Shown here one piece after another: positions 15,103-24,299 of a stretch of DNA of 37,255 nucleotides. The position numbers and the translations under genes are program-made. This DNA is from a virus. Location of the stretch: positions 1 to 37,255 of the IMG/VR virus record IMGVR_UViG_3300022871_000049. The stretch is one strand, 5' to 3'. The stretch's first letter is position 1. Each line of letters starts with the position of its first letter. The notes beneath the pieces were generated by a model. The model saw only the letters and a list, made by a program, of their open reading frames with translations, did no database searches and was not told the DNA's origin.

Positions 15103-18100
15103 ATGGTTTATACAAATAATTTTAAGTTTTTTGATAAATTTGGAAATAATTTTAATTTTTCAAAAATACCACAGTATACCATTGAAATAAATGATTCTGT
15201 TGGATTAAATGCAATAATGGAACCTGTTGTGAACATAAACGGAGTTCTTATCGATATTACTATCATTAACGCTGGAATAAATTACGTAAATCCGGAAATT
15301 ATAATCACGGATATCATTATTGGAACTATTTATAAACTGAAAGGTGCCGGATTGATAAAATTAACAAGTGAAGGCTGCATCAGTAGTATAAAAATGGATT
15401 CAAATCCAAATGGTTTTACGTATCCAGCAATTCAATATAGTGGATTTTCACTTTTTGATAAAATTTCAGTTGATTTAATAGAAAATTCACATGTTTTTAT
15501 TCTTGAAGAATTTTTCAATGATGTTACAGAAAAAACAGTTTATGATTTTCCACAATCCGATACGGATGGAACTCCAGCTTTGCCAACAAGCACAATTACA
15601 TGTTGGTTGGAAGAAAGTGAAACAATTGATGATGATAATGCCATGTTTTTATTTAATTTGGATTACAGTGATCCTGTAACACCAACATTCAACAAAACAG
15701 ATAAAATGATTTTTGAGTTAAACCCATCCACCGGAACCACTCATGACGGTTTAAGGGTGGATTCATCAACAGGCCAACAATCATTACAATCAAACATTGG
15801 CTTCAGTTTTTCGGAAGAAGGTGTATTTAAAAGAAATTTAATTTTTGCAATAGAACAAGATGGTAAAACTTATCCATTTTGTACCATTGAATTGGTTGGA
15901 GAAACTGAATCAGAAGATGAAAGATTTAAAACAATCCTGGAAAATTTTGGAATTGTTATAGGAGAACAAGAAGAATTAATTTTCAGGGATAGTGATATAT
16001 CTGAAGCTTTACCGAATTATGATCTTTTAAACACCAAAAGAAAAGAAATGCTTTTGGAAAATCATAACATTTTTCCGTACATTGGATCCTACAAAGCCCT
16101 GGTGAACATAATAAATTATTTTGGTTACAGTGATCTTAGAATTAAAGAATACTGGATAAATCTCAAAGAAACAAGTTCTACATACTTACAGTATAAACAT
16201 GTTGATATTCCATTTCAACTTTTACAAAGGGGTAAAAATGTTCCAACTGAACAATTATTACCTACCACTTCTTACAATAAAACTGATTACTTTGGTTTAT
16301 TTTACGATATTAACAAAGAAACTGGAACATTTGATGAACAAGGTGTCCCAGAAACTGAAGACACATTTATTTTTACAATTGAAGAAATTTTAATAAAACT
16401 TTTTGCGTTAAAGACTTACTTAAAAAATAAATTTCTACCGTTAAATGCAAGAATTATTGACATAACAGGAGAAGGAATTTATTTTACTCGTTATGTTTTG
16501 AAAACGTGGCAAGATAAAACTCAATCGTTCAATTTACAATGGAAAGTTTCTCCTGATTTTGAAACACTTCCAACAAATAAATACATTGTAGATATAACAG
16601 ACTACAACAATACAACCACACCTTTGGTTTACCCAGGATTAGTTGAAAGCGAAATAGGAACTCAATATGGTAACTATGTAGGAAATTATTCAACATCAAC
16701 CAATTATTCAGATGATCCCAAAACTTCAATTGCTGCACCAGTTGAATTGATATCAAAAACTTTTGATGTTGAATGGGATGAAATGAACATGAGTTGGAAC
16801 AATTTAATAACTTCGGAAGCATTGGATACAATGATCTTGATGGAAGGTGGAACAGTCACTGGTTTAACTTTTAGTGAACTTGCAGCAACTCTCCTGAAAA
16901 ATAGTTGGGATACAATAGGATACGGAGAATTCATAGAACTTGAATGGCTTATAACCCATGAAATAACTGATAAATATTTCTATGAAATACGAGATTCAAT
17001 TGAAACTTTAACAAATCATACAGTAAATTTACCGTACATAGGAAAATACAACGTGAAACTTACTGCAATAGATTTAAATGGATTTAAAGTAACCAAAAAT
17101 TCTCAGATTGAAGTAAAAATACCCAATGTTGATTTTATGTCATTGGCACGATTCTACAATTACATTAAAACATGGGATGATTCTGATGTTGCATGGAATA
17201 AAGTTTCTGATAATTGGACCAAACCTGGAATTTACCATGATAATAAATGGGATAACTTGGATTTAACATGGAATTCCATTGAAATGTCTTTTTACAAAAA
17301 TCAGGAATATCCAGTTAAAAAAATTAAGAACCTTAATATTTACGATATTTGGGAATCTTCACATGTGGAAGGAAATATTTTAAGTATAATCAAAGATAGT
17401 AATTTTATAATCATAAATAAACAAAAAAGAGCTCCTGAATTGACAATTGGAGATAATTTATTTTTAAAATTTGCAGAAAGTGTTACAACGGTTAAAATAG
17501 TAAATGTTAGTTACATAAATGATGTTGTTGAATTAACATTTGACAAACTTCCAATTGGAATAACAACGGAATGGAAAATTTATCGAACTTTGGTTTCCAA
17601 CATTATTCTTGAGCAAGATCAAATATACGATAAAATAAATAGGTTAAACGGATTAAAAATTGGAGATTTTTTATTACTTGAGGGTGTTGAAGATCCTGTT
17701 AGAATCAATGTTGAAAATTTTTTATTCGGTGAAGATCCAGTAACGTTGGATAAATGGTTAACTGGAGTTAAATTAGAAAAACAAATTAACATTAAATCGG
17801 GTGAATTTGGTAGGTTGTTTAAAATAAATAGTCAAGATTTAGGTTATTTATTTCCAATAACTGATTTACCATTCGATTTAACATTACCTGACGGTTTTGG
17901 TGAAATAACGAAACATGTAATAATTTTTGAAAAGCTTGTAACAGAAATGTATGTAAAAAGTGGATTTACTGAAATGTTATTAACCAATGACCTTGGTAAT
18001 GAAGTAAGAATTTTGGTTAAAAATCTAGAATACCAGGATATCATTAGTTCAACAATGTGTATCATAGATTACATAGACATAGATAGTGATGTTAAAGACA

Positions 18101-20115
18101 TAAGTGTTAAATCCGCAGAAAATGAATATTACGGCGAATTTTTGGTGGAATGGAAAGCAGGAGAATTCGGAACCAAAATTATTCCTGGATATTCAGGTGT
18201 AACAAATGAACTTTTGTTAAATTTTAACGATTATCCATATGAAAGTAAATTAGGAGAAAATTTACTAACAGAATCTGAAGAATTATCCGGTGAAGTTGAT
18301 ATAATTCCTTATAGTTTTGTATGCGTTGATGATGAATTAATTTTTACATTGGATGAAGATGTGAACGATAATGCAATTGTATTAATTAATGGAATTATTA
18401 TTTCTAACACTTTATACACAACAAGTGGAGCTGTTTTAACATTAGCAGGTTCAAGTCCATCCGGTTTTTCAATAAGTAAAAATGATTTTGTAAATGTTAT
18501 AAATTTCAAAGTTACTTCAAACAACATAAGATGGGAAACAGTATCAAACGGAGATAATAAAATATTTACTTTTGGCACTGTTCCAATAAATGAACATTCC
18601 ATAGTTGCATTAAACGGAATGATTCAAGATATTGAAACCACATATGAAATTTCAGATAATGTTATCACTTTTTACCCTAATGAAGCAACCATGACATTAT
18701 CAGAAGATGATGTAATAGTAGTTTTAAATTTTATAGATAGTGATTTTTCTGAAATTCCTTCAAGTGGTGTTGAATATTCAACATTAGGACAATCCGAAGT
18801 AATATTAACAGATAGAATAATGGGAACCGCCATCAGAGCTGGTGAAAATCTTCTAATTTGGGTGAACGGTGTTTTTCAAAATCGTGATCAATATTTCTTT
18901 TTAACCACACATTTATCAAGTGTATTTTTTAGATCTTCGTTTAATGAAAATGATCAAATTATTTACATTCAGGATATAGCAACAAACTTTATTTTTGACC
19001 AAGTTTATTTTTACGAAAAAAATCCAAAAAAAGCATCGGTAAAATTTCAAATACAAAATTTAGGTTTAATTGATGATAAAACCATTGTTGATGTTAACGA
19101 TGAGAAAAATGAATTATACATGTGTAATACTGATTTTGTCACATCAAAGAATAATTTTGATGAAAAATATGCAATGGAACATTACGGTACAAAAAATATA
19201 TCATGGGAAAAATCAAATGAAAATGCTTGGAATGATTTAACACAACATACATGGGATTTTTTGGAATACCACGAAGAAACTTTATGCAACTGGCAACTTA
19301 CAGAAGTTCAACAGGGTGGTGGAATAACAATAAATGGATTTGATAAATTTATTTTTACCGAATTAACTGGTGGTGACCTATTTGAAAAAGCGGTTGATGA
19401 ATTAAACAATTCTACAAACTTGGGAATTTCAAAATATAAATATTTACTAATTGATACTGTTAATATTGGAGCTGTTGCTAAGTTACCGAGCGGTTTAAAT
19501 TTAAATTACATCGAATTTGATAACGGAGTGGAAGGAGAATGGGATTCGGATTGGTCACACACATACCCAATTGGAAATTACCAAGATTGGATTTTTCCAC
19601 ATATTTATGGAGTAAATAATGCACCAGGTGCTAATAATGTAATATCAAATACATATTTTTACCAAGGTACTGATATTAATGGTGATAATGGTTGGTACCC
19701 ACGAACACAGTTAACTGGATCATCAGGATCTCCAGGATCTCCAGGAGCACTTTCAATAAAATTACCAAGAATGTATTCTTACATTGATAAAATTAATGAA
19801 GGATGTAGAATAGAATTTCTGAATGCAATATCAAGTTCATTTTCATGGGATGATACATCAATATCAAAAAATAATATCAATATCCCAAAAATGACCACAG
19901 TATTTTTCAATGATGAAGGATGTAAAATAATTGCAAAATCATCAAAAAATTGGAAAATTTACGATAAAGATGGTAAATTATTAATTGAAACACATAAAGA
20001 TTTTTTAATTTGGAAATTTACAACATCTGGGATTTTTGATATTGAATTATCAATATATGATAAAAATGGAAACAAAGGAAATGTTTACAAAAAAGGTTTA
20101 ATTAAAGTTCTTTAG
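15103..20115 (+). CDS. Giant baseplate wedge protein with gp7/gpI-type segment, PKD-like and collagen-like insert
   Basis: The product has 1670 residues. About residues 286-352 carry the tail-protein-I/gp7-type pattern: a cluster of acidic residues, an LLNTKRKEMLLENHN helix, IGSYKALVNIINYFGYSDLR and a final KEYW. Around 619-672 is a PKD-like beta domain (YIGKYNVKLTAIDLNGFKV). Three copies of a short Trp motif, WDxxxxxWN, lie at about 558, 691 and 716. A glycine run GSSGSPGSPGA at about 1539-1549 is collagen-like. The rest is beta-rich, as in large wedge proteins that carry fibres. It follows gp6-like and a small gene, the T4 order 6-7. It is much larger than T4 gp7, probably through added domains. 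It ends 6 bases before the stop of a convergent gene. Confidence 0.75.
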   Translation: MVYTNNFKFFDKFGNNFNFSKIPQYTIEINDSVGLNAIMEPVVNINGVLIDITIINAGINYVNPEIIITDIIIGTIYKLKGAGLIKLTSEGCISSIKMDSNPNGFTYPAIQYSGFSLFDKISVDLIENSHVFILEEFFNDVTEKTVYDFPQSDTDGTPALPTSTITCWLEESETIDDDNAMFLFNLDYSDPVTPTFNKTDKMIFELNPSTGTTHDGLRVDSSTGQQSLQSNIGFSFSEEGVFKRNLIFAIEQDGKTYPFCTIELVGETESEDERFKTILENFGIVIGEQEELIFRDSDISEALPNYDLLNTKRKEMLLENHNIFPYIGSYKALVNIINYFGYSDLRIKEYWINLKETSSTYLQYKHVDIPFQLLQRGKNVPTEQLLPTTSYNKTDYFGLFYDINKETGTFDEQGVPETEDTFIFTIEEILIKLFALKTYLKNKFLPLNARIIDITGEGIYFTRYVLKTWQDKTQSFNLQWKVSPDFETLPTNKYIVDITDYNNTTTPLVYPGLVESEIGTQYGNYVGNYSTSTNYSDDPKTSIAAPVELISKTFDVEWDEMNMSWNNLITSEALDTMILMEGGTVTGLTFSELAATLLKNSWDTIGYGEFIELEWLITHEITDKYFYEIRDSIETLTNHTVNLPYIGKYNVKLTAIDLNGFKVTKNSQIEVKIPNVDFMSLARFYNYIKTWDDSDVAWNKVSDNWTKPGIYHDNKWDNLDLTWNSIEMSFYKNQEYPVKKIKNLNIYDIWESSHVEGNILSIIKDSNFIIINKQKRAPELTIGDNLFLKFAESVTTVKIVNVSYINDVVELTFDKLPIGITTEWKIYRTLVSNIILEQDQIYDKINRLNGLKIGDFLLLEGVEDPVRINVENFLFGEDPVTLDKWLTGVKLEKQINIKSGEFGRLFKINSQDLGYLFPITDLPFDLTLPDGFGEITKHVIIFEKLVTEMYVKSGFTEMLLTNDLGNEVRILVKNLEYQDIISSTMCIIDYIDIDSDVKDISVKSAENEYYGEFLVEWKAGEFGTKIIPGYSGVTNELLLNFNDYPYESKLGENLLTESEELSGEVDIIPYSFVCVDDELIFTLDEDVNDNAIVLINGIIISNTLYTTSGAVLTLAGSSPSGFSISKNDFVNVINFKVTSNNIRWETVSNGDNKIFTFGTVPINEHSIVALNGMIQDIETTYEISDNVITFYPNEATMTLSEDDVIVVLNFIDSDFSEIPSSGVEYSTLGQSEVILTDRIMGTAIRAGENLLIWVNGVFQNRDQYFFLTTHLSSVFFRSSFNENDQIIYIQDIATNFIFDQVYFYEKNPKKASVKFQIQNLGLIDDKTIVDVNDEKNELYMCNTDFVTSKNNFDEKYAMEHYGTKNISWEKSNENAWNDLTQHTWDFLEYHEETLCNWQLTEVQQGGGITINGFDKFIFTELTGGDLFEKAVDELNNSTNLGISKYKYLLIDTVNIGAVAKLPSGLNLNYIEFDNGVEGEWDSDWSHTYPIGNYQDWIFPHIYGVNNAPGANNVISNTYFYQGTDINGDNGWYPRTQLTGSSGSPGSPGALSIKLPRMYSYIDKINEGCRIEFLNAISSSFSWDDTSISKNNINIPKMTTVFFNDEGCKIIAKSSKNWKIYDKDGKLLIETHKDFLIWKFTTSGIFDIELSIYDKNGNKGNVYKKGLIKVL
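19717..19749 (+). repeat. Collagen-like GSP triplets inside the gp7/gpI-like protein
   Basis: The codons read GSS-GSP-GSP-GA, with the 9-base unit ggatctcca repeated twice after a diverged unit. It is a short Gly-X-Y run placed in a loop between beta-rich regions. Confidence 0.75.
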
Positions 20116-20121
20116 AAACAC

Positions 20122-20520
20122 TTATATAGCTGCAGCAACTACTTCTAGTACTCCTTTTATTGTTTGACTAATTAAATCATATTCATTATCAGACATTATT
20201 TCATCAATGTCAACTGTTTTGGTTTTCACAATCAACCTATTATTTTCATTTGTTAAATTAATTCCTGCATCATGTCCTATAAGAATGTTTTTTGAATTTT
20301 CCATGTGTTTCTGTTGATACATATAATTCACTTCCTCCTTTGTGAAATGATAGCAATCACTTTTTGATGGATAGTACTTCATCAATAAATTTGCCCAACC
20401 AAACTTACATTCTTTAATATCCTGGATTGGCATCGAATGCCACCAATTTAAAGCGTGTTGCATATCTGCACAATGTTTAGGAGTTAAAAACTCATCCCAT
20501 TTTCTTTTGGTTTCTGCCAT
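20122..20520 (-). CDS. Hypothetical protein downstream of the exonuclease
   Basis: The product has 132 residues. The first 80 residues contain many Trp, His and Cys (DMQHALNWWHSMPIQDIKEC, then FGWANLLMKYY and CYHFTKEE), and the last 50 are beta/helix with an acidic stretch (DIDEIMSDNEYD). I recognise no domain. It begins 4 bases after the exonuclease stop, so the two form one minus-strand operon. It is convergent with the giant wedge gene and only 6 bases separate the two stops. A role with the exonuclease in nucleic-acid metabolism is suggested by linkage only. Confidence 0.6.
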   Translation of the reverse strand: MAETKRKWDEFLTPKHCADMQHALNWWHSMPIQDIKECKFGWANLLMKYYPSKSDCYHFTKEEVNYMYQQKHMENSKNILIGHDAGINLTNENNRLIVKTKTVDIDEIMSDNEYDLISQTIKGVLEVVAAAI

Positions 20521-20524
20521 AATT

Positions 20525-21217
20525 TTAACCTTGACTTTTTTGTATTTTTTTACAAATATCCACCAAAACTTTCACATCTTTTTTACAATAACGCCCAATT
20601 CCTTCTATGTTATTGTTTTGCCAGTATTCATGTCCAACATTTGAACCACTCATTTCATCTTTTGGAGATGGAATATCCAATGCCCAAGTTAATTCATCAA
20701 GAAAACAATTTTCCCAAGATGTTCCTTTCCACATGTCCATTGTATCCATGATTTTTATTTCCCATGGTTTTTTACCAAGAGTATTAAGGCATTTTGGAAC
20801 TTTAAACCCATACATCGTTAATTTTTTTACAAGATACGGTATATCAAATCCCTTTATGTTATGGCCAGATAAAATAAAACCAAGATCATCAACCTTTGCG
20901 AACAACCTAGAAATCCATTCTATTAAACTTTGTTCATCATCATTTTCAATGGTTTTAGATGATAATTTTAACTTACCTTCTTCAAAATACGCAAATGCAA
21001 TTGCCACAATTTTTCCGTATTCCGGAACAAGTGCGGCATTATCCTCATACGCAAGTTGTACTATTTTATTGTAAGATTCATTTGTGTTTTTTCTACGGTT
21101 GCATCTATCCTTGAAAACATTGGAACCTCTTTCGTCTTTTTCTGTAAACGTTTGAAAATTATCATAAAAGGAAACAGTTTCCAAATCAAAATAAAAAAAA
21201 TTTTTATAATTCATCAT
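20525..21217 (-). CDS. DEDDy-type 3'-5' exonuclease (PolB-exonuclease-related)
   Basis: The product has 230 residues with the exonuclease motifs in order: Exo I FDLETV (D11, E13), Exo II SGHNIKGFDIPYL (D125), and Exo III YCKKD (Y210, D214). Tyr four residues before the last Asp marks the DEDDy class. The layout, including KDEMSGSNVGHEYW before Exo III, matches the family of stand-alone exonucleases related to the PolB proofreading domain. It likely degrades single-stranded or mismatched 3' ends in DNA repair or replication. There is no polymerase domain. It is an odd gene within a tail region: minus strand, flanked by structural operons. Its promoter box is TATATAAA at 21236-21243 (minus). 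A second ATG at codon 2 (MM) is an equally possible start. Confidence 0.85.
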   Translation of the reverse strand: MMNYKNFFYFDLETVSFYDNFQTFTEKDERGSNVFKDRCNRRKNTNESYNKIVQLAYEDNAALVPEYGKIVAIAFAYFEEGKLKLSSKTIENDDEQSLIEWISRLFAKVDDLGFILSGHNIKGFDIPYLVKKLTMYGFKVPKCLNTLGKKPWEIKIMDTMDMWKGTSWENCFLDELTWALDIPSPKDEMSGSNVGHEYWQNNNIEGIGRYCKKDVKVLVDICKKIQKSQG

Positions 21218-21235
21218 TTGTTGTTATGTTCTATT

Positions 21236-21243
21236 TTTATATA
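21236..21243 (-). promoter_or_regulatory. TATATAAA box on the minus strand upstream of the exonuclease gene
   Basis: On the minus strand the sequence reads GTATATAAAAATAG, with TATATAAA starting 26 bases before ATG 21217. Spacing matches the plus-strand boxes, though the upstream flank is T-rich. Confidence 0.4.
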
Positions 21244-21294
21244 CAAAAAAGGTAAAAAGTTTATCTTTGACCCTGAAAAAAAATTTAACAAATA

Positions 21295-21304
21295 GATATA
21301 TAAA
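21295..21304 (+). promoter_or_regulatory. GATATATAAA box, candidate late promoter of the third structural operon
   Basis: The sequence TTTAACAAATAGATATATAAAA places TATATAAA at 21297, 21 bases before ATG 21318. The TTAACAAA upstream flank resembles the copy at 10201. Confidence 0.5.
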
Positions 21305-21317
21305 ATAAAAAATAAAA

Positions 21318-22115
21318 ATGGCAACAATTACAGTTACTGAAATATTGGGTACCGATAATGTAGGGTTATCAAGACCAATAATAAATGAGAATTTTAAAAC
21401 TCTCAAAGATGCTACAAATAACCTGGAAAGTTTTCTGGATACAGATGATAATGGTGCATTATCCATTGGAAGTGTTTCAATACCATTAACAACTGGAAGC
21501 ATAGCTGATGAAAATTTTTCATTAGCAAGCAGTGGAAACATAAGCGGAAATTTAAGCGTAAGTGGATCATATATCGTAAATCCAATAACGGTGGATATTG
21601 CAAGTTTTCAAGTAGAATTGGATGGAACAACGAGTTTCAATCAAAATGATTTAACATTTACAAAAAATGCTGGAAATAATTTAGGTGTTGATTACAACAA
21701 AGCAACTTTTGAATCCAATGTTATTATAAACGGTGGAATTTGCTTGGATTTACTTGCTGGTGATATCATTCCTGGTGATTACGTTGCAATAACACCGATA
21801 AATCCAAAGAAATTTTCATTCGATAGCGGTGCAACGTATCAACCGTTAAATATTCTTAATTTGGATCTCGTTAGTGCACCAACAACAACAGACATATACT
21901 TAGCAAATGGATTCGATGGACAAATTATCATTTTACGATTTGTTGATGTTACTGGAACCATTTCATGTGATGTTATTGGAAACATGGAAGGTGATGATGT
22001 AAGTACATCTGCTTCTTTAACATTAACAGGAGTTCAAAAAGCGGATACATTAACGTTAGGTTACGGTGGAGATGGCTGGGCAGTTTTAAATAAATACGGG
22101 AATTTAACAATTTAA
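21318..22115 (+). CDS. Fibre-like virion protein with a baseplate-attachment N-terminus
   Basis: The product has 265 residues. The N-terminus (TVTEILGTDNVGLSRPIINE, then NFKTL) resembles that of the collagen-like fibre gene at 34410: both carry a Gly-x-Asp turn followed by INENF. The middle has Ser/Gly-rich short strands (LASSGNISGNLSVSGSY) as in fibre shafts. The last 100 residues form a beta domain ending GYGGDGWAVLNKYGNLTI, as in fibre or tip domains. It opens the third operon. It is probably a short tail fibre or a baseplate decoration. The assignment is by composition and pattern. Confidence 0.65.
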   Translation: MATITVTEILGTDNVGLSRPIINENFKTLKDATNNLESFLDTDDNGALSIGSVSIPLTTGSIADENFSLASSGNISGNLSVSGSYIVNPITVDIASFQVELDGTTSFNQNDLTFTKNAGNNLGVDYNKATFESNVIINGGICLDLLAGDIIPGDYVAITPINPKKFSFDSGATYQPLNILNLDLVSAPTTTDIYLANGFDGQIIILRFVDVTGTISCDVIGNMEGDDVSTSASLTLTGVQKADTLTLGYGGDGWAVLNKYGNLTI

Positions 22116-22129
22116 AAAAGTTTTAACAC

Positions 22130-24286
22130 ATGCATGTAACACCTTACATACGCGATATTAAATTAGAAGGTGGATCTTTTTACACATTTGGATCCGCAGC
22201 GGAAGATTTAACATTTGCAATGAATAACGAGAAGAAAAAATTTAAATTCTCAAAATTTGCTTTATTAAAAATCCCAAATTTAGGACGTCCAACAAATTTT
22301 AAGAATCTTTTGCAACTTAATGCACCACCTGGTGCATGGGATGCATACGGTGGAACTCCAACAATTGATGGAAATCTCAATGAAGCATTTGCAGAAAGTT
22401 TACAAAATTACTGTTTGAATCTTGAAACAATGTTAACTGCTAGAGATGAATACGATGCAACACTTGATAAATCAGTAACCGAAAGAGTATTTTTTAAATG
22501 GCTTAAAGAAATAGGAGGTATACGGTTTATAACAGCATCGGATGAAGAATTTGATGGCCTAAGTGGAGAAACTCGATTTGTTGAGGAAACAGCAAATACA
22601 ATAACTGGAATAGATTACTACGACAGAGTTGTGCAGTACATTGGAGAAATAAATGTAACAAATGCCCTAAGAAACAAGTATAATGCGTACCAGGAGGTTT
22701 ATATTCATGTCCCTACATCACATGGAAATACATCTGATATTTTATTTCAAGCAATAGACGATAAAAATTATACAGCAGATTTATCAGTTACAAACAATCC
22801 AACCAACGCATTAAACGATGAAGTTATTTACGGAAGATCATGGGATGACGTGCATCCAACTGGTTTAAACATAAGTGCACACTATGATAGTGAAGGTGGT
22901 TTTACTGATTTTTGGTCATCGGATGACGGTGATGATTGGATAGAATATAACAATGTTGGATTCAGTTGGTGGTATACAAATACAAAGGATGCGACATATT
23001 TTTTAGAACCTACAACGTTTGAGGATCCAACCAACGATTATTTAGGACATGGAGATGATCCAAGTGTCGGTGTTAACCATATAAGTTTCAAAAGAAGTAA
23101 ATTGGATGGAATTTCAATTGATTGGGATACAACAAATTACACAAAAATTACAAAAAATGATGGTTTAAATAACTTCGGTGAATTCAACACATCTCAATAC
23201 GCACAAAATTTTGATTTCAATACAATTTTAGTTTACTATGATGTTTATGACCCTAATAGTACAGAAGATCACACAACAAATCTTTTTGGTGTTTTATTTT
23301 TAGACAATGTTGATCCAATTTCAACAGGTGGAGGAACTATATCATCATTACCAAAAATAAAACCAGATGAATTAAACCAATCAAATGGAAATTCTTATGC
23401 ATTTAAGTTAAACATGAAATGGGATTTAAGTGCTGATGATTCTGAAGTTGAAGTATCAATCAATGATTACAATACATACTCCTTAGAATTATATATTGAT
23501 GCCATGAATTCCATGCAAAATTTAACAGATTCAATAACATATCATTTTACACAATATGATACAATATTGGAAGAAATAAACAAACTAAAAGATGTTGTTT
23601 ATACATCAGATAATCTTGATACTGTTTCCAAAAAACTCACAGAAGTTGAAAATACAATACAAGATGCGTATGATGTTTACTTAAATAATACTGAATTAAC
23701 GAAGCTTATTAATAAAAATTACGATGAAATTTCAAATATTTACAAAAATTATACATCAATTGAGATGACTTACAATCTTAATTCTATACAAGATGGTGTT
23801 GGAATTAAATTTGACAGAAATGAAAAAAATAAATTATTAATAAAGAACTCAAATTTTGGATATGATTTAGGTGTTTCACCTTTAATTCATATTTCAGACT
23901 TTGATGATATTGCTAATACATACGAATACAATTTTACGATGACCGCGTTTGATAATTTTTTACGAATCATGGACGGATCAATAGATGAACTTTCAGATGT
24001 TGATAAAAATATGGTAATACGTTTAAATGATTCAATATATAAATGGGAAAAGGGTAAAAAAATGAGAATTTCATTTGAATACGGGTTGGATCTAAATAAC
24101 ACAAGTGGAGATTTCAAACTTTATTTATTTACAGATTCTACAGATTCTGTAGATAGTGGATTCTTTTATTCAAAAGAAATTGTGATCATCAATTCTCAAC
24201 AATTTGATGATAAAAACGGAAAACCCATAATTGAAATAACTTGTATAGATCCTGATGAATTTATATTTGTAACTGATATTTTATAA
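22130..24286 (+). CDS. Large baseplate/tail structural protein
   Basis: The product has 718 residues. The start DIKLEGGSFYTFGSAAEDL, followed by MNNEKKKFKFSKFALLKIPN, is a pattern I associate with virion structural proteins of large myoviruses. Residues 270-340 are Trp/Asp-rich and beta-like. Residues about 465-550 are predicted coiled coil (LEEINKLKDVVY, VSKKLTEVENTIQDAYDVYL). The C-terminal 150 residues are beta-rich. There is no enzyme motif. The start is 14 bases after the previous stop (agttttaacacATG), the stop is 13 bases before the next start. It likely acts as a baseplate or fibre-connector protein. Confidence 0.65.
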   Translation: MHVTPYIRDIKLEGGSFYTFGSAAEDLTFAMNNEKKKFKFSKFALLKIPNLGRPTNFKNLLQLNAPPGAWDAYGGTPTIDGNLNEAFAESLQNYCLNLETMLTARDEYDATLDKSVTERVFFKWLKEIGGIRFITASDEEFDGLSGETRFVEETANTITGIDYYDRVVQYIGEINVTNALRNKYNAYQEVYIHVPTSHGNTSDILFQAIDDKNYTADLSVTNNPTNALNDEVIYGRSWDDVHPTGLNISAHYDSEGGFTDFWSSDDGDDWIEYNNVGFSWWYTNTKDATYFLEPTTFEDPTNDYLGHGDDPSVGVNHISFKRSKLDGISIDWDTTNYTKITKNDGLNNFGEFNTSQYAQNFDFNTILVYYDVYDPNSTEDHTTNLFGVLFLDNVDPISTGGGTISSLPKIKPDELNQSNGNSYAFKLNMKWDLSADDSEVEVSINDYNTYSLELYIDAMNSMQNLTDSITYHFTQYDTILEEINKLKDVVYTSDNLDTVSKKLTEVENTIQDAYDVYLNNTELTKLINKNYDEISNIYKNYTSIEMTYNLNSIQDGVGIKFDRNEKNKLLIKNSNFGYDLGVSPLIHISDFDDIANTYEYNFTMTAFDNFLRIMDGSIDELSDVDKNMVIRLNDSIYKWEKGKKMRISFEYGLDLNNTSGDFKLYLFTDSTDSVDSGFFYSKEIVIINSQQFDDKNGKPIIEITCIDPDEFIFVTDIL

Positions 24287-24299
24287 AAACTTAACAAAA

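Noticed and set aside
24036-24043. Further TATATAAA box
   Set aside because: It lies inside the 718-residue gene, far from a downstream start on the same strand; in this AT-rich DNA such matches arise by chance.
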